64,000 nt of DNA, taken from the NCBI GenBank assembly GCA_046351455.1, contig JAXLYM010000005.1, forward strand, positions 1-64,000, in the 5' to 3' direction. Below the pieces are notes generated by a model. That model searched no databases. It was not told where the DNA came from and worked only from the letters and a program-made list of their open reading frames with translations. Source of the DNA: JADJRH01 sp046351455 (GTDB lineage: Bacteria > Myxococcota_A > Polyangia > Polyangiales > Polyangiaceae). How positions within the stretch are numbered: position 1 is the stretch's first letter; every line of letters begins with the position of its first letter. The translations under genes and the position numbers were made by a program. This document shows positions 52,580-59,871 of this stretch, piece after piece.

Positions 52580-53389
52580 TCAGCTCGGCTTCGATTCCGT
52601 GGATGTGCCCGGAGAGGGTGCGAGCTCTTCTGGAGAATTGATGATATCGGCGTTGTCGGCAGAGGCGGCGGAGGAGGCGCGGGACAGCAGTTCTTCCAGG
52701 GGCTCCACGAGGGCGCTGATCCGGTCGTGGGCGGCGCCTTTCGGGGTGGTGTTGAGGAGGAGCAGGAGCCCCTGATGAACGGTGTTGAAGGCGGTGACGC
52801 AGCCCTGGAGCGCCTCTTTGAGCTTCAGGGAGCGGCTCTTCCGCTTCTTGCCCTTGTTCCGCCCCAGCGCCTCGGCGAGCGCGTTCGTGGACTTCTCCAC
52901 GTCGTCGATCACATCCTGCATCTTGAGCGACTTCACGTCGGCGGCGACGCGCGGATCATTCTTGACGAGGTGGAGCTGCGTCCAGCCGAAGTCCACCTCT
53001 CCATCGAGATCCAGTTGAGTTTGGGCGACCCCGCCGTTCACGAGGAGCGCGCTGGAGACCCTGTCGGCGGCGGCGCGGGCCGCGCGATCCTTGGCGTTGC
53101 GCGCCTCCGCGATGCGAAAGCTCAGCCGGCGTTGCGTCGAGTCCCAATCCTCGTCGAGAGCGAGCAGGTTGGGTGTGCCGAGCGCGTCGACGAGCTGCAG
53201 GACGGCGGTGCGAAGCTCCAGCTTGAAGGCGACGATGAGCGGAGCGTCGAGGAGCGAGGAGTCGCTGTCTTTCTTCTTGCTGTCCCACGCTTTGGTGGAG
53301 ACAGCGCCCCACGGCCCTTCTTCGAGGGCGCGCAGGAAGCTGACGAACCCGGTATTCGGGACGCCGCTATAGCCTAGTAGAGCTGCCAT
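52580..53389 (-). CDS. Hypothetical helical protein
   Basis: A 269-aa, mainly helical protein without signal or membrane segment. It starts at 53389 with AGGAGGA placed right before the ATG. It contains a conserved-looking YSGVPNTGFVSFLRALEEGPW at the N-terminus, a Lys/Ser-rich segment (DSKKKDSDSS), several coiled-coil-type helices (RRLSFRIAEARNAKDRAARAAADR) and an acidic/Ser tail. No family is recognised. It is followed by a scarred repeat region upstream of its own start. A role in the neighbourhood cannot be inferred. Confidence 0.75.
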   Translation of the reverse strand: MAALLGYSGVPNTGFVSFLRALEEGPWGAVSTKAWDSKKKDSDSSLLDAPLIVAFKLELRTAVLQLVDALGTPNLLALDEDWDSTQRRLSFRIAEARNAKDRAARAAADRVSSALLVNGGVAQTQLDLDGEVDFGWTQLHLVKNDPRVAADVKSLKMQDVIDDVEKSTNALAEALGRNKGKKRKSRSLKLKEALQGCVTAFNTVHQGLLLLLNTTPKGAAHDRISALVEPLEELLSRASSAASADNADIINSPEELAPSPGTSTESKPS

Positions 53390-53852
53390 ATTCCTCCTGA
53401 ATATTCGCACCGCCCGGGCAGAGGCGATGCGTGGTTACATCCACGAAGCTTTCAGAACTCGCGCCTGTGCACAAGCGTTTTCCGAACGCCGGACCCACGC
53501 GCCCGCCGAGGAGCATAGAGCGCAGCGGGTGCACGGGTGCACGGATCCTTCCAGGAGGTGACGGACCCGCGTGATGGATCCTCCCAGGAGGTGGCGGACC
53601 CGCGTGATGGATCCTCCCAGGGGGTGGCGGACCCGCGCGATGGATCCTTTCAGGAGGTGGCGGACCCGCGTGATGGATCCTCCCAGGAGGTGGCGGACCC
53701 GCGCGATGGATCCTCCCAGGAGGTGGCGGACCCGCGCGATGGATCCTTTCAGGAGGTGGCGGACCCGCGTGATGGATCCTCCCAGGGGGTGGCGGACCCG
53801 CGCGATGGATCCTCCCAGGAGGTGGCGGCCCCGCGTGATGGATCCTTTCTGA
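53390..53852. other. Non-coding region with a 33-bp minisatellite
   Basis: 463 bp between the hypothetical gene and the hydrolase remnant. The first 150 bp is unremarkable and includes the short direct repeat GGGTGCAC (two copies near 53528-53543). The rest is a tandem array described in its own entry. Open frames on both strands come from the 33-bp period (a multiple of three with no stop) and show no ribosome site, so I do not call a gene. Confidence 0.75.
53543..53848 (+). repeat. 33-bp minisatellite, nine full copies
   Basis: Nine tandem units, each starting GGATCC, and a broken tenth (to about 53848). The consensus begins GGATCCTCCCAGGAGGTGGC and continues GGACCCGCG[TC]GAT. CCTCC-CA-GGAGG is an internal inverted repeat. 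Variants of the units read in order A-B-C-D-D-C-B-A after a first diverged unit, a mirror arrangement in the same orientation. Confidence 0.92.
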
Positions 53853-54083
53853 ATGCCAAGGTCTCATCCGTCGCGCATGCGGCTTGTTCAGGCGGCTCTC
53901 GGAAGACCAGCTCAATGGGCGAAGACCTTCGTCCGTGTCGGCGGCCCTGTGGACGGGCCGCCGCTGGTGCTGATGCACGGCGCCGGCACCAACATCGCAG
54001 GCGCCGGGCACGATCTCGCGGCGGTGCATCCCGAGCTGGTGAACCAGAAGGTGCTCGCTTTCCTCCGGGCCGGTCGCCCTTGA
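53853..54083 (+). pseudogene. Collapsed alpha/beta hydrolase remnant
   Basis: A 76-aa open frame that joins two ends of an alpha/beta hydrolase. The first part GGPVDGPPLVLMHGAGTN is the strand-plus-HG oxyanion loop near a hydrolase N-terminus. The next residues, AGHDLAAVHPELVNQKVLAFL, read like the catalytic-His strand and C-terminal helix (typically about 200 residues further on). The nucleophile Gly-x-Ser-x-Gly region is missing. An internal deletion that preserved the frame best explains this; a short functional protein is unlikely. The frame has no good ribosome site. Confidence 0.72.
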
Positions 54084-54264
54084 GTGACGCTGGCGCTCGC
54101 GGCGGTCGATTGCGCGGCACGAACACGGGCTCTCACGCTCCCCCCGACCCGTTCAAGGTCATCGTAATTCGCGTGCGAACCGCTGCCGCAGAGCCGTGAA
54201 TGCCGTTCAACCTCCTCCCCGATGAGGTATGCTCCCGGCGAAATCGCCTCCACCCCGGATCGCC

Positions 54265-55272
54265 ATGGCACGCCCCATCTTCGCCGACCCCAAGACGGAC
54301 TTCGCCTTCAAGCGGATCTTCGGCTCCGAAGAGCACAAGGACGTCCTCGTCGCCTTCCTCAACGACATGCTCAGCCTGGACGCGCCCCACCGCATCGTCT
54401 CGGTGGAGCTCCTGCCCCCGGAGCAGCGCCCCGCCGTCGCCGAGCTGAAGCTGTCCATCGTCGATGTCAAATGCACCGACGCCCGCGGCGTCACCTACGT
54501 CGTCGAGATGCAGGTGCTCCAGGTCGAAGGGTTCGAGAAACGCGTCGTCTACAACGTGGCCAAGGCCTACGTGAACCAAAACGTCGAGGACTGCATCCAC
54601 TCAGCTACGGACTCCGCGGAGCCAGGCTCCGCTCCGCCTCCGCTGAGCGGACTCCGTCCTCCCAATGGCGGCCACCAGATCGCGCGCGGCGAGCTCTACC
54701 CTGATCTGAATGACGTCGTCGGCATCACCATCTGCGACTTCGTCCTCTGGCCCCACAACGACGAACGCGCGATTCCCATGCTCAGCCGCTGGGAGATGAC
54801 CGAACGGGGCACCGGCGCGCGGGATCTGGGGCAGATCCGGCTCGTGTTCCTGGAGCTGCCCAAATACGACTCTGGCCGACCGCCGCAGACGGTCGTGGAG
54901 AAGTGGGCCTACTTCTTCCGCGAGACCGAAAACCTCACCGTGGTGCCCGAGGAGCTCTCCGAGCACCCCTTCGTCGACGCCCTGGAAGCGGCGCGCACGG
55001 CAGGCTTCACAGCCGCGGAGTGGGACGCATACATCCTGGCTGGCATCGCCCTGCAGAACGAGCGCGGCGCCCTCTCCATCGCCGAAAAACGCGGCGAAAT
55101 GCGCGGCGAAATGCGCGGGCGCGAACAGGCGCTTCGCTTCGCCATCGAAGGGCTGTGCAATGTCCTCGCGATCGAGCTGACCGAGGAGCGGAAGCGTCGC
55201 CTGGATAGCCTGGATGCGGAAGGGTTGACCGGGCTGTTCGCGCACCTGCAACAACGGAGAGCATGGCCCTGA
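54265..55272 (+). CDS. Rpn-family PD-(D/E)XK nuclease carrying an in-frame repeat insertion
   Basis: A 335-aa protein of the Rpn/PDDEXK_2 (transposase_31-like) family, nucleases linked to recombination and anti-phage roles. It begins ADPKTDFAFKRIFGSEEHKDVLVAFLN and continues LSIVDVKCTDARGVTYVVEMQV, the PD-(D/E)xK core with D in VDVK and E in VEMQ. Then KRVVYNVAKAYVNQ is interrupted by about 31 residues (NVEDCIHSATDSAEPGSAPP onward) before GELYPDLNDVVGITICDFVLWP. The insert is encoded by the 92-nt dispersed module C. The frame stays open, so the protein may be functional or not. The C-terminus has a GEMRGEMRGRE repeat. Confidence 0.88.
   Translation: MARPIFADPKTDFAFKRIFGSEEHKDVLVAFLNDMLSLDAPHRIVSVELLPPEQRPAVAELKLSIVDVKCTDARGVTYVVEMQVLQVEGFEKRVVYNVAKAYVNQNVEDCIHSATDSAEPGSAPPPLSGLRPPNGGHQIARGELYPDLNDVVGITICDFVLWPHNDERAIPMLSRWEMTERGTGARDLGQIRLVFLELPKYDSGRPPQTVVEKWAYFFRETENLTVVPEELSEHPFVDALEAARTAGFTAAEWDAYILAGIALQNERGALSIAEKRGEMRGEMRGREQALRFAIEGLCNVLAIELTEERKRRLDSLDAEGLTGLFAHLQQRRAWP
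54580..54671 (+). repeat. Module C copy inside the Rpn nuclease reading frame
   Basis: Matches the reverse complement of 51626-51717 at 89 of 92 positions with no gaps. It contains the GGAGCCAGGCTCC inverted repeat. No stop codon is introduced in the host frame. Target-site duplication cannot be judged by eye. Confidence 0.9.
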
Positions 55273-55697
55273 GCGGCTCGACGCCCATGACGAATCCGCC
55301 GCGACCAAGTGGCCAGAGATCCCAAGCGGTGAAGCCCATGGATCACGCCCAACGCTTTCGTGACGTCACCCCTGCCACCATGACGCCCGGCCCAACGGCG
55401 AAAGGCGTCCTCCAATGGACCGAGACAGGCGGCGCGCGGATCGTCCAGACTGCAGATGGCCAGGTTCCCCACGGGGCGCTCGCGCGAACGTACTTTCAGG
55501 ACGAAGGGCGACTGCTCGGGTACACCGTCTATGTCGACTACGTCCTCATCTACGACTCGAGCACCTCGCAAACACCCGCAGAAGGCGACAAGGAATGGCT
55601 CCAAGAGGCGATCCGGGGGACGCCTCTGGAGAGCAAGGTCGTCGTCCTCGAATACGATTCGGAGAGCGGGAAGGTCCGAGAGCAAATCCACCCATGA
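55263..55697 (+). CDS. Hypothetical protein
   Basis: A 144-aa protein overlapping the previous gene's stop by 10 bp. The N-terminus up to about residue 25 is Pro/Ser-rich and may be untranslated; ATG codons at 55287 and 55338 (MDHAQRF) are alternatives. The rest has a beta-rich central part (ARTYFQDEGRLLGYTVYVDYVLIYDSS) and an acidic helix (TPAEGDKEWLQEAIRG), ending VVVLEYDSESGKVREQ. Overlap with the nuclease gene suggests coupled expression. No family is recognised. Confidence 0.7.
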   Translation: MALSGSTPMTNPPRPSGQRSQAVKPMDHAQRFRDVTPATMTPGPTAKGVLQWTETGGARIVQTADGQVPHGALARTYFQDEGRLLGYTVYVDYVLIYDSSTSQTPAEGDKEWLQEAIRGTPLESKVVVLEYDSESGKVREQIHP

Positions 55698-55719
55698 CAG
55701 GGCGGTCCGGAGCGCCGAC

Positions 55720-56250
55720 TCACCGCAGCACGATCTCCTTCGGCTTCCGCTCTCGCACCCAGCTCGCGATCGCCTCCATCTCGCGATCCGTCGCGATCCC
55801 CACGCAGCCGTCCGTCGTGTCGAAGGCGTTCACCAGCGGGCCCACCCACTTCACGCGGCGATCCGGGCCGTGCACTCCGACGGCGCTTCCCGTGTATCCG
55901 AGGTTCTTCTGCGCGGGCGTCGGATACGCGATCGGGATGAACGTGGCGAACGGGATCGAACCCCGCGGGCCTCCCAGCGAATAGCGGCCGAGCGGCGTCT
56001 TCTCGTCGCCCTCACGCGTCTTGCCGGTCCCGTGCTTTCCGAGGCGCACGCGGTACGCGCCCGCCGTCGCGCCGCCCTCGCAGAGGGCCAGTGTGTGACT
56101 GGCCGTCTCCACCACCACCGTCGGCGCCTCGAACCCCGCACAGCTCACCACACCCGGGCGCATTCCCCACGTCCCGTACGCCGTCACCGCCACGATCCCC
56201 GCGAGGAAGCCCAAGAGTCCGCGGAGCCACAGGCGCTTTCCAGGCTTCAT
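55720..56250 (-). CDS. L,D-transpeptidase (YkuD) family protein
   Basis: A 176-aa membrane-anchored enzyme that cross-links or attaches proteins to peptidoglycan by L,D-transpeptidation. One N-terminal membrane helix (about 8-30) is followed by a small YkuD domain. The family motif H-G-x(n)-[ST]-x-G-C is present as VHGPD (His127) and TTDGCVG (Cys149 as nucleophile), with Ser/Thr in the TTDG stretch instead of the more common SHGC. TGKTREGDEKTPLGRY is the conserved substrate groove. It faces convergent, unrelated genes. The physiological substrate is not known. Confidence 0.87.
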   Translation of the reverse strand: MKPGKRLWLRGLLGFLAGIVAVTAYGTWGMRPGVVSCAGFEAPTVVVETASHTLALCEGGATAGAYRVRLGKHGTGKTREGDEKTPLGRYSLGGPRGSIPFATFIPIAYPTPAQKNLGYTGSAVGVHGPDRRVKWVGPLVNAFDTTDGCVGIATDREMEAIASWVRERKPKEIVLR

Positions 56251-56290
56251 GCCCCCCCATTACCACAGCACCTCCACCGCGCGCCTCACT

Positions 56291-57880
56291 TCACGGCACA
56301 GCCAGGTCGAACGGGTACGTGCTCACGCCCGCCGACGTCTTCACCGTCGCCATCACGCGGAACGGCTTCTCCTTGTAAAGGCCCACCTTCTCCACCGGCA
56401 ACGCCACCTTGTACGTCGCCGGGAGCCCCGCAGTGTCCGGCTGGCCGATCGTGAAGAGGCCCAGATCACCGCCGTCTTCGGCCCAGAGCTCCACGCCGCA
56501 CATCTTCGCGGTCCCCGTCAAACGGAGCTCCGACTTGAGGGTCTTCGAGGGCTGATCGAAGGCGAACGCGCTCGTCCGCGCGTCCACCGCGGGCCGATCC
56601 TCGCCCGAGATCCGCACGAGGCCGCTCATCGTGAGGCCGTCCGAAGAGCCCTCCACCTTCTCCAGCGTCGACCGCGCGATCTGCAGCGGACCGACCGACG
56701 CGAGCTGCGGGTGCGTGTGCTCGTCACACACGAACTTGAAGTCACCGTCGTTCTGGCAGCCGGGGCCCATGCCGGAGAAATCGATCTTCACCGTGTCGGC
56801 CAGCGCGCCGAACACGAGCCCTCCGACCGGACCGCCGAGCGACAGGCCGCACGCCGCCGCATCGGTGTTGCTCACGTCGTAGCTCACCGCGCCCTGGATC
56901 TTGAGGCCCGTCGGGGCGTCGATGTCATTGATCCCGACTCGGCTGTTCACGAAGATGTCGCTGACGTGGACCTTCTTGGGGCACGCGTCCGCGCCGAACG
57001 AGCCGTCGAATCGAGCCTGGATCTCCGCGCCGCCGTCGACAGGCTCCCACGTCGTCTCCACCGCGCCGTCGACCGCGAAGCCGGCCGTCTCCGTGAGCGA
57101 GCCGGAGATGCGCTGCTGGATCGCGCCCAGGATCAGGCTCTTGTGCGTGAACACGCTCCAGTTGCCGCGGGCGCCCGCGCGCTGGATCTCGCCGTCCACG
57201 AAGCCCTGCCAGTCGCGGACGCGATCGTCGTCGTAGTCGCCTTCCTTGCGGCCCATTTCAAGGCGCAGCGCCACGCGCTCGGCGTCCGCGTCCAGGCTGA
57301 CCGCCGCCCCCGAGACGGCCGCGTCCCGCAGACCGGCGAGCCGCATCGCGCCGTCCGTGTTGAACGGGAGGCAAACATGCACTTTGGGGGCGTCCATGCC
57401 CTCCGGCAGGCCGCGCGCGTCGACCGTCCGCATGCAGAGATCGTGGGACTCTCCGATCGTCAGCTCGAACGTCAGCTCGGCCTGGGAGGACGGCGTCTCG
57501 TCGCAGCCCGGGTGGTTCGCGCACTCGGGAGACTTGTAGTGCACATCCATCGGCTGCGTGTAGAGCACCGAGTACCCCTCGACCGTGGTGAAGTCGTTGA
57601 CGTGCACCGCCCTCGTGGAGTCAGAGCGGGAGAGGAACCCGTGCTCCGGGAATTCGAGGTGATCGACGTACATCACGTTGCTGTCGACCACGACCGACTG
57701 GGGGCAGAACGTGCTCTGCGTGGCGATCTGGCGACGCACGATATCGCTGATCGTCTCCGCGTCGAACTGGACCTCCACGTAGTTGTCGGCGGCGGCGTAC
57801 GCGAGCGCCGGAGCCGCACAGGTCCCGAGGAGAGCGCTGAGAGAGACGAGGGTTTTGACCGAAGAACGAAGGGATTTCAC
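56291..57880 (-). CDS. Secreted Cys-containing beta-rich protein, unknown function
   Basis: A 529-aa exported protein. A GTG at 57880 (after GGAG at good spacing) starts a signal peptide MKSLRSSVKTLVSLSALLGTCAAPALAYAA; an ATG at 57892 is the alternative. The mature protein is rich in beta strands and has Cys pairs (STFCPQSVV, NHPGCDETP, DACPKKV, MGPGCQND, MCGVELW). There is no enzymatic motif that I recognise. The neighbour at 57928 lies 47 bp upstream on the same strand with a similar GGAGTC-type ribosome site, so the two form a likely operon. Secreted or outer surface location is inferred. Confidence 0.82.
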   Translation of the reverse strand: MKSLRSSVKTLVSLSALLGTCAAPALAYAAADNYVEVQFDAETISDIVRRQIATQSTFCPQSVVVDSNVMYVDHLEFPEHGFLSRSDSTRAVHVNDFTTVEGYSVLYTQPMDVHYKSPECANHPGCDETPSSQAELTFELTIGESHDLCMRTVDARGLPEGMDAPKVHVCLPFNTDGAMRLAGLRDAAVSGAAVSLDADAERVALRLEMGRKEGDYDDDRVRDWQGFVDGEIQRAGARGNWSVFTHKSLILGAIQQRISGSLTETAGFAVDGAVETTWEPVDGGAEIQARFDGSFGADACPKKVHVSDIFVNSRVGINDIDAPTGLKIQGAVSYDVSNTDAAACGLSLGGPVGGLVFGALADTVKIDFSGMGPGCQNDGDFKFVCDEHTHPQLASVGPLQIARSTLEKVEGSSDGLTMSGLVRISGEDRPAVDARTSAFAFDQPSKTLKSELRLTGTAKMCGVELWAEDGGDLGLFTIGQPDTAGLPATYKVALPVEKVGLYKEKPFRVMATVKTSAGVSTYPFDLAVP

Positions 57881-57927
57881 GGTAGACTCCATGATCGCAA
57901 GAGGACAGGCAAAGGCGCGGACGGCGG

Positions 57928-58425
57928 TCACATCTGGATCGTGTCGAACGGGCTCGACACGTTCTGGGTGTAATAGAACGGGTGATATTGCGTCTGCGTG
58001 CAGCCGACGTGGTCGCCGTTGGAGCTGTTGCACGTGTTGGTCCCCGTATAGGCATCTCCCCAGTTCATCTCGATGACCATCACCGTCCAGTTGCCGGGCG
58101 AGGTGAAGGTGATCTGCGCCGGATTGCTGCCACACACGTCACCGCTGTTCTTCGCGATCGGGTAAATCTCCGGCGGATTGGCCTGCTGCCACTCCCCCTC
58201 CCCCACCCTCGCATAGACGGCGTACGCCACGCCCTCCTTGCCGAAGTCCGGATCGTCGACGATGCAGTCGACGACGTTGACGCCCGAGGCCAGCTTGTAC
58301 TGCTGCGGATTCGGATTGTAATCCGCCCACTGGTCGCCGTACCACTTGAAGAAATCGCTGCACCCGGTGGTCGCCGCCGCCGTCAAGAGGACACCGCAAG
58401 CCAGGACCCTGTAAGTCGTTCTCAT
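57928..58425 (-). CDS. Small lipoprotein
   Basis: A 165-aa lipoprotein with signal MRTTYRVLACGVLLTAAATTGC (Cys22). The mature part has a DFFKWYGDQWADYNPNPQQYKL start, a beta domain and Cys residues in VVDCIVDD, DVCGSN, NTCNSSN and GCTQTQ. GGGAGTC precedes the ATG at 58425. No family is recognised. Together with the 56291 gene it forms a two-gene secreted set. Confidence 0.83.
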   Translation of the reverse strand: MRTTYRVLACGVLLTAAATTGCSDFFKWYGDQWADYNPNPQQYKLASGVNVVDCIVDDPDFGKEGVAYAVYARVGEGEWQQANPPEIYPIAKNSGDVCGSNPAQITFTSPGNWTVMVIEMNWGDAYTGTNTCNSSNGDHVGCTQTQYHPFYYTQNVSSPFDTIQM

Positions 58426-58785
58426 CGTGGACTCCCGTTCTTTCCAGCTCGATCGACGCCGCGCGCGATCGAGCACCATTCTCAGGCGACGCCGCGCCGA
58501 GGAGCCGAGTCTCTCGAAGCGCCGGTCGTCCGCTCTGTTTCGGCCTCATTGCAGCGCGCATGCCACGGAGCCCGCGAGGGTGGATATGTGCGCATCCGCG
58601 GCGTAGAGACGATGTCACCGACGACGACTGTCACTCGCCGATAACAAATCGGTGTCAGCCGCCCGTGACGTCATCTTCCGCGTCACAGCGGCAAAGATGG
58701 CCTGGATCGGCAACTTTGGCCGGGTCCCGTCCCTCGTCCGAGGGATTCGCTTCTCCGGCGCCCCTTTTTGGGCCAAGATGCGCGT
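58426..58785. other. Intergenic region of 360 bp
   Basis: Lies between the divergent starts at 58425 and 58786. I see no convincing ORF. It contains CGACTGTCACTCGCCG at 58625-58640, which recurs with one mismatch at 59272-59287 upstream of the PAAR gene. It holds promoters for both flanking genes presumably; no -35/-10 can be claimed with confidence. Confidence 0.6.
58625..58640 (+). promoter_or_regulatory. Shared 16-bp motif, copy 1
   Basis: CGACTGTCACTCGCCG, matching 59272-59287 at 15 of 16 positions. Both copies lie 145-195 bp upstream of a start on the plus strand. It could be a regulator site; this is pattern evidence only. Confidence 0.35.
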
Positions 58786-59262
58786 ATGCGAAACGTCCTG
58801 CTCGGCCTCGCCGTCTTCGTGGTGCCCTTTGCGATGGGCTGCTCCGCGGTCTCCTCGCCGCCCGGCTCCGACGGCGCGACGACGGGCCCCGTCCCCACGA
58901 CGACGACGCCCCCGCCTCCGCCGACCACGTCCAGCTCCACGCCCACGGGGCAGATGTGCGGCGGGTTCGGCGGCTTCGCCTGTCCAGCGGGCCTCACCTG
59001 CATCGACGATCCGAGGGATTCTTGCGATCCGGACAAGGGCGGCGCGGATTGCAGCGGCATCTGCGTGCCCTCGCCGGACGCGGGCAGTCCCGGCCCGGAC
59101 GCGGGCGGCCCCGGCTGCGACAAGCCCGGTCGCAAGTACATGGGACGGAGCGCCGATATCTGCTCCCGCATCCGTTACTTCTGCGAGCCCGGCACCGTCG
59201 CCTTCCACGACGACTGCGGCTGCGGCTGCGAGTCGGACCCGTCCGTGAAGCCCGCCCATTGA
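58786..59262 (+). CDS. Small Cys-containing lipoprotein
   Basis: A 158-aa lipoprotein with signal MRNVLLGLAVFVVPFAMGC (Cys19). A Pro/Thr linker (TTTTPPPPPTTSSS) leads to a Cys-rich region with CGGFGGFACPAGLTCIDDP and GGADCSGICVP, a module found in many myxobacterial exported proteins. It ends with CEPGTVAFHDDCGCGCESD. Its start is chosen at the Met that begins the signal peptide. Function unknown. The PAAR gene starts 201 bp downstream. Confidence 0.82.
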   Translation: MRNVLLGLAVFVVPFAMGCSAVSSPPGSDGATTGPVPTTTTPPPPPTTSSSTPTGQMCGGFGGFACPAGLTCIDDPRDSCDPDKGGADCSGICVPSPDAGSPGPDAGGPGCDKPGRKYMGRSADICSRIRYFCEPGTVAFHDDCGCGCESDPSVKPAH

Positions 59263-59271
59263 CGCGCCCGC

Positions 59272-59287
59272 CGACTGTCACTCTCCG
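59272..59287 (+). promoter_or_regulatory. Shared 16-bp motif, copy 2
   Basis: CGACTGTCACTCTCCG, 177 bp upstream of the PAAR start at 59464 and 10 bp after the lipoprotein stop. See the first copy at 58625. It may mark a common regulator of both genes. Confidence 0.35.
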
Positions 59288-59463
59288 CGAGACAGCCGGG
59301 CCGGAAACTTCCGCAATGACCGCACAGACCCGGCACTGTCGTGCTCCCTGAGATTTCGGTGCTTTTTCCGTTGCGTCGGCGCCCGCGCTGCTGATAGCTC
59401 TTTTCGGGAGGAATCTCGCCGCGTTGGTCTTTCGGCCCGCGGCGGGGTGAGGAGCGTCGGCCA

Positions 59464-59871
59464 ATGCCTCCTGCTGCGCGGATCTCGGACATGCACGCGT
59501 GCCCCAAGGTGGAGCCGGGGCCTGTCCCGCACGTCGGAGGGCCCGTCAATACGGGCGAGCCCACCGTGCTCATCGGCTTCATGCCCGCGGCCCGCGTCGG
59601 GGACATGGCCATTTGCGTCGGCCCGCCGGACAGCGTGAAAAAGGGCGAGCCCACCGTAAAGATCGGCGGCAAAGAGGCCGCCCGCCTCGGCGACCCGATG
59701 AGCCACGGCGGCGTCATCGTCGCCGGCTGCCCCACCGTGATCATCGGCTCCGGCCCCCAGGCCGAGGCCCTCCACACCGACAAACCGTTCTGCGAGGAGT
59801 GCGAGCGCAAGAAGATCGAGCGCGAGGCCCGCAAGAAGAAGCGTCCCAGCCGAGCTTCGGAGTCGTCATGA
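59464..59871 (+). CDS. PAAR-domain spike-tip protein
   Basis: A 135-aa PAAR protein that sharpens the T6SS spike and carries cargo. Its motif runs are ARISDMHACPKVEPGPVPHV, GGPVNTGEPTVLIGFMPAAR, GDMAICVGPPDSVKKG, TVKIGGKEAARLGDPMSHGG and VIVAGCPTVIIG. A short basic tail (KKIEREARKKKRPSR) follows. There is no effector extension, unlike the PAAR at 29521. The stop overlaps the VgrG start (ATGA), so the two are coupled. A GGGAGGA sequence with suitable spacing lies about 45 bp upstream rather than at the start. Confidence 0.93.
   Translation: MPPAARISDMHACPKVEPGPVPHVGGPVNTGEPTVLIGFMPAARVGDMAICVGPPDSVKKGEPTVKIGGKEAARLGDPMSHGGVIVAGCPTVIIGSGPQAEALHTDKPFCEECERKKIEREARKKKRPSRASESS

Noticed and set aside
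53543..53848. Array considered as CRISPR
   Set aside because: Units are contiguous with no unique spacers between them.
53367..54199. Opposed open frames over the 33-bp array encoding 11-residue repeats
   Set aside because: Both strands stay open because the period is 33; no ribosome site or flanking protein domain.
59320..59345. Possible sigma-54 promoter GGCAC...GTGCT before the PAAR gene
   Set aside because: The GG-to-GC spacing is 9 rather than 10 bases, so it does not fit the strict consensus.
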